In this document: piece by piece, positions 10,986 through 23,405 of the stretch
Position numbering within the stretch: position 1 is the first letter of the stretch
Layout of the letters: the number at the start of each line of letters is the position of its first letter
Origin: Jacaranda mimosifolia
Taxonomy: Eukaryota > Streptophyta > Magnoliopsida > Lamiales > Bignoniaceae
Assembly (NCBI GenBank): GCA_018894105.1
Contig: CM032117.1
Coordinates: 29,926,501-29,990,500 of the forward strand
Reading direction: 5' to 3'
DNA: 64,000 nt
Program-made: the position numbers and the translations under genes
Notes under the pieces: generated by a model
Databases searched by the model: none
What the model was told of the DNA's origin: nothing
Seen by the model: only the letters and a program-made list of their open reading frames with translations

Positions 10986-13225
10986 TGAAAGGTGTAACCT
11001 AAGGATCCAATTAAAAATGATTAAAAACTGAAATCTATCTTGATTACACCTCCTTAAGGATTTAATTCATGCTACTAAAGTGGATTTAGGTTAGAAAATT
11101 ACCTTAATAGAACAATCCAACCAAAGAGATGAAAACTTGCTTGAACTTGTTCAATGAAGTATCCTCCTGGCACAACAGCTTGTAGGCAACTTTTGCCCAA
11201 CCAAATCACCTCAGAATCAGCTAAAATTTGGATAGGAGATCACCAACACCTTGATGAACCTTCAAAAAAAAATTCAGTCAAATTAGAAAATCGAAAGCCA
11301 CTCCAAAAACATCTCCAAGTTTTTGCCCAAGCGGAGGATCTCCAAAAGGTAAGCAAACCAAGTGTTTTGCTTCTACTGTCAAGATCCACACACCAATGGA
11401 CAATCCAACCTCTTCTATGTTATCTAGAAAACAAGGAAGAGATGAAGACATGAAGAGGCCGAATTTTGGAGGTAGGAGATGAAGAAAAATGTGAAGTTTC
11501 AGCACATGATGCAACACACACAAAATTGGAGGGAAATGGAGAATCTAACAATTAGATCTAAAATGCTTATGTATTCTATAGGCTTGGCCGCCCATCCTTC
11601 ATATCTATATATAGATGGAGGGAAGGTGTGATGCTTGGGTGGCATCACACCATCCTCAAGGTTGGCGCCAACTTGTAAGCAAGTTGCATGTGAATTTAAT
11701 GTGCATTTGAATTTCATGTGGAATCTTCATTTCATTTAATAAAATGTCATCCAAATAAATTGTAATGCACATGAACTCTTCATTTTAATTTTCCCTCCAA
11801 AATTAATTCTTTATTTTAATTAAATTAAACACTTTAGTTTAATTAATTGACCTTTGACTTAACTCTTAAGTCAATTAGCTTAACTCTTTAAGCTAGTCAT
11901 TGTTAACTTAACTCCTTAAGTTAACTTGCCCAACTGATAGTCATGTGGCACCAATTAAATTAACTCCTTAATTTTATTATTCTAATTTAACTCCTTAAAT
12001 TATTTAGATCAGCTTAACAATTAAATTGATCAAACCAAAATGACCAACAATTTAGTCAACCGTCTACCTCTAAAAATCGGTTAATGTGGAATGTTATTCC
12101 TTTTCATTAAGTAGGAATTCTAATTGGCTTTTGTGTGTGACCCATTAGGTTTTACTATTTATTGGACATGGGCCCACAACTCTTGTGATTTATTGAATAT
12201 CAAAATATTCATAATAGTTTAAACTCCTTTGAACTAATGACTCAATTTAATTAATCTCATTAATTGAACAGTACCCAATTTTCATGGTCGATGTCCAGCC
12301 TGAAGCCCATGGAGCCCAACTAATTGGCTGAAATGAATGCTTTTGAAGAACCATTCTAACTCAACACTTACCATGCAAATACGGTCCTTTTGCCTCCTAT
12401 CTCCCGAAAGAGGCTTAGGGTAAGATATTTGTCAGCTCCCTAATAGCCTTGATACTATATTTCTATTCCAATTTTTGGTTCCCCTTCATAACCTCATCTT
12501 TGGAAAACTCCATTTCCAAATTGTCATACTATCTCGCTCAAGGACTTCGTGGAAATCGATCATTTAGAACACATAAGAGATGCACTCGCCCTTCACAACG
12601 ACGAGGAGTCGGATCCCATCTTGGATCACAAAAACCTCCATGTCAAGTAGCTCATACCCAACCTCAGCCCAAGCGACCCGCTAAGTGGCTAAGGATGAGT
12701 CAAAGCATGGGGACCTAAAGACAAGGTTACCATGGATCATCAGGTCAAAGGACTAATTATATGTACTAGCGTAAGATGGAGAACTTGCTACTATCAACTT
12801 GCCACCACGGCTATCTAGTGGATTCTCTGAGTGGGACTTCAGTGAACTTGTTCTCCAACAAGTGCCTACTAACATGCACCCATGTCTCACATGGATTGCT
12901 CATGAAACGGAGCAATATCCAACCCTTGAATTTATGCATTGTTAGTGCATGTCTATCCAGATCTTAGATGCCCTATCTCATACGATCCTATGGCGTGGAA
13001 GATTTAAGATCATGACTATGTGAGACTTGTTTCATGATCACTGCCCAGTGCGTGACCAAGTCCCGTAGTCTTGTGTGATCTAAGGGCTTCAACCAAATGC
13101 TAGTGAAGAAGTATAAACATAAGATGAAGATAACCATGTATAATGAATATCATTCAATCAAGATTGTATCACAAGTGAAATAGTTTACATGCCAATCTCA
13201 TTGGCTGCAGGGCACTATTCCAAAA
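10986..13225 (-). repeat. 3' LTR of Copia element 1
   Basis: Aligns by eye over its length with 20602-22854. Shared landmarks include the CTCCAACTAATTGG... / GGTTACCATGGATC blocks and the terminal GGCACTATTCCA. Its 5' tip reads TTTTGGAATAG instead of TGTTGGAATAG. Length is about 2.24 kb. Confidence 0.85.
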
Positions 13226-13239
13226 TCTTCCACTTGCCC
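13225..13239 (-). other. Polypurine tract of Copia element 1
   Basis: On minus, GGGCAAGTGGAAGAT lies directly before the LTR. This is close to the AAGTGGGAGATT tract common in plant Copia elements. It would prime plus-strand DNA synthesis. Confidence 0.75.
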
Positions 13240-14600
13240 TAAAGCTAATGCCCCATTGCCTTAAGGCCCATCTTCTCAAGATGTCCTTCAAGACTTTTTG
13301 CATTTAGGGATTAAGACAGTGGTTTTGCTATATTCTCTTCTGAGCAACGGTTTCCACTCAGATGTTGCCTCTATCAATTGATATCATATATCAAATGATA
13401 ACGCATTTATTTGTCTTTAGATCACTAATGAGATCTTAGCTCAAGTCCAAAGTTGTCTTCAAATGACAACCATAGGCACATTCGTGTTAGGTACTACATC
13501 CAAATCTTAGATGAAGTTTTTATCCAAACACCTTTCTTTGCGGTTTCCAAAACCATAATGTATTCCGCCTCTATGGTTGAATCGGCTGTGGTGTCTTATT
13601 TGGAACTATTGTGGCAAAATATGAATCCAGAGGTAGATTTTAGGTCATCTGCATTGGGTTGGAAACTAGAATCTGAAAACCCCTTGGGTTTCAATTCTCC
13701 ATTGCCATATACTAAAAATATATCCTTAGTCCTTCTTAAGTACTTAAGAATTGCTTTAACGACCATCCAGTGACTCTTACTAGGGTTGGATGGAAAGTGG
13801 CTCGAAACACTTAAAGTATGCGCTACATCCGATCCTGTACATTGAATGGCATACATTATGCTCATAGTAGCGGACATATAAGGTATGTGGAATATCTTGC
13901 ATCTGTCTTCTTCCATCTCAGGGGCCATAGACTTGGAAAGACGAAGATCGTGTCCCATTGGGAGGAATCCTTTCTTCGATTCTTTCGTACTAAATCTCTT
14001 TAGTATCTTGTCAATGTATGACGTTTGGGAAAGTCTCAACATCCTCCTTGATCTATCCCTATATATATGTATTTCTAATATATAGGATGCTTCTCCCAAA
14101 TCCTTCATGGAGAATTGTATAGATAACCATGCTTTAGTACACTTTAACATTGTGCTCTCATTCCCAATGAGAAAAATGTCATCGACATAAAGTACAATAA
14201 ACTGTATACTACTCCCACTAGCCTTTTTGTACACACATGGTTCATATACATTTTTGACAAAGCTAAATGATTTGACTATCTTGTCAAAATGTATGTTCCA
14301 ACTTCGGGATACTTGCTTGAGTCCATAAATGGATCTCTCGAGTTTGCAAACCTTTAGCTCACTCCCTTTGGATGTAAAACCTTGTGGTTACTCCATATAG
14401 ATTTCTTCTTTAATGTTTCGAATGAGGAAAGTGGTTTCACATCCATTTTCCATATCTCATAATCATAATATGCGGCTATGGCAAGTAAAATTGAAATAGA
14501 CTTAGGCATTGCGATCGATGAAAAGGTTTCCTTGAAATCAATATTGGGTCTTTGAGTGTAACCTTTTGCCACTAGTCGTGCTTTAAAGGTCATTACCTCT
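13240..14600 (-). pseudogene. Copia reverse transcriptase and RNase H relic
   Basis: Open segments at 14593-14354 (ARLVAKGYTQ, DFKETFSSIA, IWKMDVK) and 14234-13596 (FIVLYVDDIFLIGN, FSMKDLGEASYILEI, YIDKILKRF, LKYLRRTKD, LKSTSGFIF) follow the RVT_2 to RNase H order. The catalytic YVDD is intact. The region between 14354 and 14234 and the stretch after 13596 are frameshifted, and the RNase H end is degraded. Confidence 0.9.
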
Positions 14601-14925
14601 CAATCGACTCATAGCTTTTGCTTATATATCCATTTTCAACCAACGGGTACTATACCCTTCGGTGGATCTATCAATGTCCATACTTTGTTAGAATACATAG
14701 AGTCCATTTTAGATTTCATGATGTCAAGCTAATGTCCCGATTCTATGTCCGACATACCTTCCTCATAGGTCTTCGAATCGCTATTCGATTGGCCCATCTC
14801 ATGAAGGAATCCAAACCTTCCGGGTTACTTCTTGATTTGGTATGACTTTCTCATTTGCAATTTCCACTGCTTGTGGGATTTGATGATCATCTTGAACTTT
14901 ATCAAATTCAATAACAACGCCATTT

Positions 14926-15783
14926 CTATCTAATAGAAAATCCTTTTCCAAAAGTAGGCGTTCCTCGAAACAAACACCTTTTGTTTCGAGGGATCATAAA
15001 ATTAATAACCATTGACTTTCTTGGGTATCTCACAAACTTGGACAAGATGGATCTACTATCCAACTTGTCTCCCACTAGTCGCTTGACGTAAGCGGGAGAC
15101 CCCCAAACTTTTAGATAAGAGTAAGAGGGTGCTTTGCCATACCACATCTTATGTAATGCTTTTGGCACCGACTTTGAGGGTACTACATTTAATAGCCTCA
15201 CCGTCATTTCTAAGGCGTATCCCCAAAAGGATATAAGCACATCAAAAAAGCTCATAATGGAACTTACCATGTCTAACAATGTACGATTTTTCCTCTCGAC
15301 TACTCCATTGTGTTGGGGTGTGCCGAATGGAGTCCATTGAGAGAAAATCCCATTCTTCTTTAGATAATCCAAGAATTTGGTACTTAAGTATTCTCCCCCT
15401 CGATCTGATTGAAGAGCTTTAATACTATGTCCCTTTTGCTTTTCTACTTCATTCCTATACTCTTGTAACTTTTCAAAGGCTTCGGACTTGTACTTCATAG
15501 CATACACATGTTCGAATCGAGTATGATCATTGGTGAAGGTGATGAAGTAGGAATAACCTCTTCTCGCACTAACTCTTAGTGGACCACAAACATCTGTATG
15601 GATTAAATCCAAAGGACTTGTGGTTCGCTCTGTTTGTCTTACAAAAAGAGCTTTGGTCATTTTTCCCTTCAAACAAGATTCACAAGTACGTAGTTTCTCA
15701 ATGCCACTAAAATTTACTACTTTAATAGCTTCTAACTTGCTCATCCTATTTTTAGAGATATATCCAAGTCTTGCATGCCACAA
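14926..15783 (-). pseudogene. Copia GAG-pre-integrase and integrase relic
   Basis: A 285-codon open stretch starts with the pre-integrase motif WHARLGY, continues with C..C (CESCLKGK) and an rve-type integrase core. The acidic triad appears in HTDVCGP, QSDRGGEY and GVVERKNRT. It ends in a frameshifted chromodomain-less C-terminus. Integrase would join element DNA to the target; this copy lacks a continuous link to gag and RT. Confidence 0.92.
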
Positions 15784-15789
15784 GATGAT

Positions 15790-17200
15790 ATCTTTTTAGT
15801 TACCTAATTTTCTTTTATTGATTGAATGCGCATTACTGATGGTTGAGAATGCAAAAAATGTATAATCTTTTGTTAAGTGTGCCATAAGAAACTACATAAC
15901 CCATTCTTTAATGCCTTCAATCTCCTATTTGATATAAAAGGATCAAATCCTTCGCTATCCAAAATGGGAATTGAAATAATATTCTCAACAATATATGGTA
16001 CATAATAACAAGGGTTTAATACAAGTATATATGGAGTTCCCTAAATCTAACTTATTATATGCCTTTGGCTTTGGCCGCAACTCTTGCTTCTTTATCAAGG
16101 CAGTGGATCATATCCCCATCACTTGTTTTATTATTCTTTCTATTCTTTGTAACAAATTACAAAGATAAGAACCACATGCAATTCTTATGCAATATCATAT
16201 ATTTATGAGGAAGAATTTATCCTTAAATGCGCTTCAGTAAAGTACATACCCCTCTCAAGGGTTCCTTGCATTACCGCTTTCGATGGCCTTTCTTGCCATA
16301 GTAGAAACATGTAATATCGACTATATCCTCTATAATCTTCTTAACTCCTTCGGATGCCTTTAATGGTTAACTTCCCTTAGAGGAAGAACTTTTTTTCTTT
16401 TTACCTCTCTTTTTAGCCCCCCTAGGGCCCTTAGACTTGGAGGAGGAAGCAAGCACCAAAGTTTTGTCATTGTCATGGTAGTTTTCATCTAGATCAACAC
16501 TTTGATCAATAAACTCGGTGAGGATGTAAGGATCAAATCCTCATGAAGATCATTGTTCATCACTACGTCCAAGTTGAAGAGCTTTTCCAAGCCTAATCAT
16601 CTTTAGACCGTAGTTGATGACACACGACTTCACTCCATCTTAGCTTGAATAATCTCCTTTGACAACATGAACTTCTCATACCTTGTTTGCTTTACAACTC
16701 TTGTAAACTTGAACCAAGGTACTATTCATGTGTCCTATTGATTTTTGAAGTTTGTAGATGCCATCATGAGACTATGGGATATGACAATCCTTAACCTAAT
16801 TCGTGAACATTTCAAGTGTCTCTTGATCTACCTTAATCCTTATTCGATTAAGAGCACCATAGTATAGGACATTTATCCCTTTCTTGAAATCTAAAACGAT
16901 TTTGAGGTTTAGTCAAATGTAGAGGTTAGGTCCCGTTGGTTTATTGGTTTTCCAAAATATCATTGAGTGGATTCTTAGCCATTTTGAGTTTGATGATTTC
17001 AAGAATCTACAAAAAATGATAAAAGAGAATATAATCATGTGATTGAATATTGATATTAGAAGTATTTTTATGGTTTTTCAAGCATGTTTTTCCCCCACTA
17101 TTTTATCAAATCCTTCACCCCTAGAAGAATTCATGAAATCTCATTTCCTATTGAGAATCAAGGTCTTAAGAACTACTAGTGGACCCACGACTCGTGATAC
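15790..17200 (-). pseudogene. Copia gag relic
   Basis: No long frame remains. On minus near 16985 the string KNPLNDILENQ and then TKPQNRF can be read, resembling Copia gag N-termini, and near 16290 a CYYGKKGHRKR segment matches a zinc-knuckle. In-frame stops are frequent. Extent is estimated. Confidence 0.6.
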
Positions 17201-17960
17201 ATCCAAAAACAATCTAAAGGTAAACAACTTTTGCTAATTGCATCTCTATGCAACCTTTGATATATTATGCCTCACTTTTTATGTAGACCCATGACTCATG
17301 AAACATCCACACTACTAGGTGTTAAGTCGGACCTACCAATCAAACTTTAATTCGAGACCGCTCCATGTCATCCTACAATTCGTGTGCTAATGCATAGGAA
17401 GCATCAAATCAAAGGTGCATCATATGCTAAGTATATAGTCACAGCTTTCTAGCATAAGTGTGACCTACGAGTCATGAGACATCATACAAATGTGGTAGCG
17501 TCGTCATGTCGCATACTAGTGTAGAAGGCATGGGTTAATTAAAACTCCTTTTAATATGTATCCATTTTGATTTAATATTTGAAAATACATAAGACATTCT
17601 AAGTGGAAGGATTTTCTTGCTTGCCAAGATCTCACCAATTTTATCTTCTTATTTAGATTTTCTATATCCTAACCATGCATCTCATACATCAATAGGATAT
17701 GGAAAGCATAAATAAGTAAATGCGCCTAGCATGCTCTTAGGGTGGAATGACCATGAGCCTTAACCAAGTAGTACACTTAGAGTCGTAGGTGCACCACCTA
17801 GTTGATTTTAAGTGGGTTGATTAAATATAGCTATTACATGAGTGTATCCCTATACATTCATGGGTCTTCATGCCTCCAATGGTTTTCTTTGCTCCTTGTA
17901 ACATTTACATGAGAAAGAAATCTTTACTCTTAGTGATTTTACTCTCATAACATTTACAAG

Positions 17961-18464
17961 TGGGGGCTGCAAACAAGTCGAGCCGAGCTGAGCTGAGCTT
18001 GAAAAAATTTTGCTGGCTCGAGCTCGACGAGCTTTATTTTATGAGCTCGAGCTCGACTCGATTAAGTTTGAATTTGTAAATAAACTATGAAATATTGTGA
18101 GCTTGAGCTCGACTCAAGCTCGAATTTTTTTAATAAAATGATAAATATTTAATGATTAACATTTATAAATTAAAATATTTTAGTTTTATTTTTTATTTTT
18201 ATTTTGAATTTAGGTTAGTAATATATTATTTTTCCTTTTGATATATATATATATATATTATATAATATTCATATATAAGATATATTATAAATAATATATT
18301 ATATATTAATAATATTAAAAAAATATTAAAAATATAAATCAGCTCGCGAGCTTCGAACATATATTAAAATGGCTCAGGATCGACTCGAGGTAAAGCTTGA
18401 GCTCGAATCATCTCGAGCTCGGCTCGTGAAGTTCGTGAGCTGGCTCGACTCATTTGCAGCCCTA
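17961..18464. mobile_element. hAT-like MITE nested in Copia element 1
   Basis: The ends read GGGCTGCAAACAAGTCGAGCC and, inverted, GGGCTGCAAATGAGTCGAGCC. It is flanked by a perfect 8-bp duplication TTTACAAG (17953-17960 and 18465-18472), the hallmark of hAT elements. The interior is AT-rich with many palindromic GAGCTCGAGCTCG strings and codes for nothing. The related Copia element 2 has the uninterrupted site near 34270-34290. Confidence 0.9.
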
Positions 18465-18495
18465 TTTACAAGATCAAAATTAAGAATCATAGAAG

Positions 18496-19591
18496 TAGGC
18501 TTGTCAATGGGTAGCGTTTTAACCTACCCATGCCCACGACAATAGTATAATCCCCATACCCATATCCAATAAACAAACATGAGACTCGGACCCTACCCAG
18601 ACCCATTAACAAAAATAAAATGGGTAAAGGTAGGGTCAATGCCCATAACTAAAAAAATACCTAATATCAAACACCCATGTTCCAATTCTCTCCTTCCCAA
18701 CTTTAATATTTTTACTCATAAAACTTTATTTAGTTACCATTTTCATCAAACCTAAATCCAAAAATTTATTAAAAATAATTGAATAGGTGTAATTACGTTT
18801 ATATGCAAAACTTACCCACATATCCTATACCTCGAAATTAATCATTATCAAAATTAAATTTATACTAATAATCATGGCTTACTTGAAGTATATACCTAAA
18901 ATTTTAATATATATAAAATAAAAAAAATTAAAATTATTTTGAATTTATTATTTTTAGTAGCTTTGGACAATAGAGAAAGAAAGAATATTTAAAGGATGTT
19001 TACATTAATATAGAAAAATTTAGGAGTATAAATATTATTAAATTCTTTTTTTTTTTTTTTTGGTTGGGTGAGGATTGGGGGGAGGGGGAGTGTTGAGTGC
19101 TTGATGCAAGTCATTTGATGCATTACAGATTGGAGAAAGCTTGTCATATATTAAAGTTGAAACTGCGTTTGTTATTTGTCTATCCACATTATTTTGTTTA
19201 TATTTTGAAAACAAAATGTTATCTTTTAAAATATGAAAACTTATGGTGCATTGTTTGAAAATTTTTATTTTTCAAAAATATTTTTTAAAATTATATTTTA
19301 GTAAACATGTTCTTTTCGAAAAAAAATGTGAACTTATTCAAGAATGATTTGAAGACATCGTTGCCTTTTCCTTTTTTAATTATATTTAAAAATATTTACT
19401 ACTATAGACCCAATGAATCTTGGATTTGATAGGGTAGGGTCTAATTTAGGGTCTATTATTTAGGTATTTTAGGGTATGAATCTAATTGGGTCTATGGGTT
19501 GAATAGGGAATGGTAAATATATGGTCTAACTATTTGAGTATATTAGGGTATAGATTTGGATAGGGCAATACCCTACACATTGATAGGTCTA
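18496..19591. mobile_element. Second hAT-like non-autonomous element nested in Copia element 1
   Basis: Termini TAGGCTTGTCAATGGGTAG and, inverted, TAGACCTATCAATGTGTAG match at about 14 of 19 positions or better. The flanks CATAGAAG (18488-18495) and CATGCAAG (19592-19599) match at 6 of 8, consistent with an aged 8-bp duplication. The 1.1-kb interior repeats TGGGTA/TACCCA-rich strings and has no coding frame. Copia element 2 carries the empty site. Confidence 0.78.
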
Positions 19592-19599
19592 CATGCAAG

Positions 19600-20587
19600 C
19601 TCTAATTTAATACTACCCTTTTCAACAACTTGAAATAAATAAAATCAATATTAAAGGCTCATGATCATCCCCATTCATTCATAATCCATTCAACAATTAA
19701 ATGAACATTAAATAAATCAAGAGCTAACAGTTAATTCCAACAATTAAATGCTTATCTCATAAATAATTAATTGGTCAAGCAAAAAATAAGCATAACATTT
19801 ATGCATCTCATTTTTGCACCTAATTGAAGATTAACTTTAACAAGATTTTAAAAGTAATAAAAAATGTCAAACATAATTTTGAGAACTTGCAAACACTTGT
19901 GCATCTATCTAGCATGATTCAATACAATTTTGGCCACTTAAGGAGTACAAAATGCCCCATAACTCGCCTAAAATCGAAAATAGCCACTGAAACCTAGCTT
20001 GGGTGCACGACTGCGTGGCAAGCTCGCCCGTTGCTTGGCCAGCGCCTGACTAGGGCTGGTAGTAGCCCTGTTTTCAAGGTTTTGCCCAAGTCACATACTT
20101 TTTGGCTCAACTTTTGTGCACAAAAAAAAAAAATTAGGACACTTTGTAAACCTTAAATCACACATTATAGACAAATTCCAAATTTAAAACACCTTTTAAA
20201 CATGGAATTTCGAATGTTCAAACATGTTTCAAGAATCAAGTTTAAGTAAGAATCACATTCTTCAAAAATCTCCAATTAAATCCAATCAAATTAGACCCAA
20301 AAATGACCAAAACTCTTTAAGGCCAAGTATAACATACTATATCAACATATAACATAAACTAATGCCAAATCAACATTCAAAATTAGCAACTATGAATTAA
20401 AACATGCTAAACATATGAATTAACGCTTAAAACACACATTAGCACAATTCAATTCATCAAGCAAAGGAGCCACTTGCATCATCATCCAAATACTTCAATC
20501 CATAAATTGGATCAATTATTTGGAGATCTAGATCAATCTATCACATTAATCAATCATCCAAAAATCCAAATGAAAGCATGAATTTAG
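19600..20587 (-). other. Untranslated leader of Copia element 1
   Basis: Non-coding sequence between the primer-binding site and the nested MITEs, without long frames. Its reverse complement follows the internal region of Copia element 2 (33309-34290), including a shared block around 33780-33910 that matches 19990-20100. Confidence 0.7.
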
Positions 20588-20599
20588 GCTCTGATACCA
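20588..20599 (-). other. Primer-binding site of Copia element 1
   Basis: On minus, TGGTATCAGAGC, complementary to the 3' end of initiator methionine tRNA. It lies two bases after the LTR end. Confidence 0.95.
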
Positions 20600-20601
20600 C
20601 T

Positions 20602-22854
20602 TGAAAGAAAGTGTAAGCCAATGATCTAATTAAAAACAATTAAAAACTGAAATCTAACTTGATTACACCTTCCCAAGGATCTAATTCATGATACTAAAGT
20701 GGATTTAGGTTAGAAAATTACCTTAATAGCAGAATCCAACCAAAGAGATGAAGACTTGCTTGAACTCCTTCAATGCAGTCTCCTCTTGGTGCAGCTGCTT
20801 GTAGGCAACTTTTGCCCAACCAAATCACCTCGGAATCAATTGAAAATTGGATCGGAAATTACTAACACCTTGATGAAACTTCAGAAAAAAATTCAGCCGA
20901 ATCAAAAAATCGGAAGCCACTCCAGAATCGTCTCCAAGTTTCTGCCCAAACAGAGGATCTCTAAAAGGCAAGCAAACCAAGTGTTTTGCCTCTAATGTCA
21001 AGATCCACACACCAATGAACAATCCAAATCTCTTCTATGTTATCTGGAAAACAAGGAAGAAATCAAGGTATGAAGAAGCTAGATTTTGGAGGTAGGAGAT
21101 GAACAAAAATGTGAAGCTTCAGCACATGATGAAACACATACAAAATTGGAGGGGAAGGGAGAATCTAATAATTAGATTTAAAATGCTTGTGTATTCTATA
21201 TGCTTGGTCGCCCACCCTCTATATCTATATATAGATCGAGGGAAGGTATGATGTTTGGGTGGCATCACACCATCCTCAAGGTTAGTGCCAACTTGCAAGC
21301 AAGTTGCATGTAAATTTAATGTGCATTTGAATTTCATTTGCAATCTTCATTTCATCTAATGAAATATCATCCAAATAAATTCTAATGCACTCCAAATGAA
21401 CTCTTTATTTGAATTTTCCCTCCAAGATTAATTCTTCATTTTAATTAAATCAAACACTTTAGTTTAATTAATTAACCTTTGACTTAACTCTTAAGTCAAT
21501 TAGCTCAACTCTTTAAGCTAGTCATTGTTAACTTAAATCCTTAAGTTAACTTGGCCAATTGATATTCATGTGACACTAATTAAATTAACTCCTTAATTTA
21601 ATTGGTCTAATTTATCTCCTTAAATTATTTAGATCAATTTAACAATTAAATTGATCAAGCCAAAATGACCAACAATTTAGTCAACCGTCTACCTCCAAAA
21701 ATCAATCAGTGGAATGTGTCTAATTCTTAGAAAATTCCTCTTCATTAAGTAGGACTTTCAATTGGCTTTTATGTGTGATCCATTAGGTTCTATCATTTAT
21801 TGGATATGGGCTCATAACTCTTGTGATTTGTTGAATATCAAAATATTCACATTAGTTTAAACTCCTTTAAACTAATGACTCAATTTAATTAATCTCATTA
21901 ATTGAAGAGTACCCAATCTCCTCGATCGATGTCCAACCTGAAGCTTATGGAGCCCAACTAATTGGCCGAAATGAATGCTTTTGGAGAAACATTCTTGCTG
22001 TACGCTTACCATGAAAACACGATCCTTCTGTCTCCTATCTCCCAAAAAAGGCTTAGGGCAAGATACTTGTTGGCTCCCTAAGAGCCTCGATTCTATGTTT
22101 CTATTCCAATGTTCGATTCTTCTTTATGACCTCATCTTTGAAAAACTCCTTTTCCAAATTGTTATACTACCTTGAATAAGGATTTCGAGGAATCGATCAT
22201 TATAGAATACATAGGAGATACACTCATCCTTCACAATGATGAGGAGTTGAATCCCATATTGGATCTCACAAACCTCTAAGTCTAAGTAGCTTATATCCGA
22301 CCTTAACCCAAACGACCCGCTAAGTGGCCAAGGAAGAGTCAAAGCATGAGGTCCTAAACATAAGGTTACCATGGATCCTCAGGTCAAATGACTAATTATA
22401 TGTACTAGCGTAAGTTGGAGAACTTTTTGTTGTTGGCTTGCCACTGTAGCTACCTTGTATATTCTCCAGACGGGCCTTAAGTGAACTTGCTTTGTAACAA
22501 GCACCTACTATCATGCACCCATGTCTCACATGGATTGCTCATGAAATAGAGTAATATCCAACCATTGGATTTATGCAGCATTAGTGCAACTCTATCTAGA
22601 TCTTAGATGCCTTATCTCATAAGATCCTACGACTTGGAAGATTTAAGATCAAGATCATGTAAAACTTATTTTATGATCACCACTCAGTGCATGACCAAGT
22701 CCCATAGTCTTGTGTGATCTAAGCGTTTCAACCAAATTCTAGTAAAGAAATATAAGCTTAAGATGAAGATGACTATGTTTAATAAATCAAGATTGTATTA
22801 CAAGTGAAACAGTTTACATGCCAATCTTATTGGCTGCAAGGCACTATTCCAACA
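20602..22854 (-). repeat. 5' LTR of Copia element 1
   Basis: On minus it runs TGTTGGAATAG...TTTCA, 2253 bp, with standard TG...CA ends. It carries a TATA-like run (TATATATAGA, plus 21222-21234) within the conserved promoter region shared with the other LTRs. Confidence 0.9.
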
Positions 22855-23325
22855 ACATCCTCATCTAATCTAGCATATTTGAGGCTGATCTAGAGCAACC
22901 TTAGGTGTGTGGACTTGTTCAGTAGAGGTCAAACACTAGGGGGACTAAAAGTTCCTTGGTGAACTATTGTTGTCCGGTAGATTCAGTAGCAAATTTGGAG
23001 GACTTGGAAGGTTCTGATTTGGACGAAATTTTGGTAGCTTCTAGCTAGATGTGATAGAGTTTTCTACCAATTTTGAGGATTTTTGTAGTTGTGGAAGATG
23101 GTCAATCTTTGACATCGTCTACTATACGTGGATCATATATTGAAGTGTTCTTTTGAGTGATCTACCTCTTGCCTTTGAATTGATCTTCAAAAGGTAAATT
23201 TTATGCAATAAATCCTTATTATGAGCATGAATAGATATGAGCGATCCTTGGAGTGGAGTAGATTGATTAGATTTTGCCTATTGTTTGGTTTTATATTTTG
23301 GATCTCAATCTTACTCCTACTTTCA
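22855..23325 (+). mobile_element. LTR-B, 3' part
   Basis: Continues the plus-oriented LTR broken at 10985. GTGTGTGGACTTGTTCAGTAGAGGTCA corresponds to the same place in the LTRs at 32877 and 36875, and the end CTACTTTCA corresponds to the family terminus. Directly followed by the right copy of the 80-bp repeat. Confidence 0.7.
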
Positions 23326-23405
23326 CCATCATGCATACTGTTTGAGACACTTGGTAGACAATTTCAAAAAATAAGTAAGATTTTTTTGTATTTTATTGAA
23401 AACTA
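23326..23405 (+). repeat. Right copy of the 80-bp direct repeat
   Basis: Starts CCATCATGCATACTG as at 9167 and ends AAAACTA as at 9241-9247. It has about seven substitutions and a one-base difference in a T run relative to the left copy. Confidence 0.85.

Larger units (their letters stand above)
10986..22854 (-). mobile_element. Copia element 1, full structure but decayed, minus strand
   Basis: Read on minus, the element has a 5' LTR (22854-20602), a primer-binding site matching initiator tRNA-Met (20599-20588), a leader, a gag relic, integrase (15783-14926), reverse transcriptase and RNase H (14593-13240), a polypurine tract (13239-13225) and a 3' LTR (13225-10986). The integrase-before-RT order marks Ty1/Copia. 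Coding regions contain frameshifts and stops, so it is not autonomous. Two hAT-like MITEs (17961-18464 and 18496-19591) are inserted in the leader. It lies inside LTR-B; no matching 5-bp target duplication is visible (TCAAT versus ACATC). Confidence 0.88.

Noticed and set aside
11154..11717. Several 70-100-codon frames in the Copia LTRs as small genes
   Set aside because: They overlap in opposite frames, recur with disruptions in the sister LTRs (20756-21343), and show no domain.
9248..13225. Inverted LTR pair read as a large inverted-repeat transposon
   Set aside because: The two LTRs belong to different insertions: the minus one pairs with 20602-22854 through a Copia interior, and the plus one continues at 22855.
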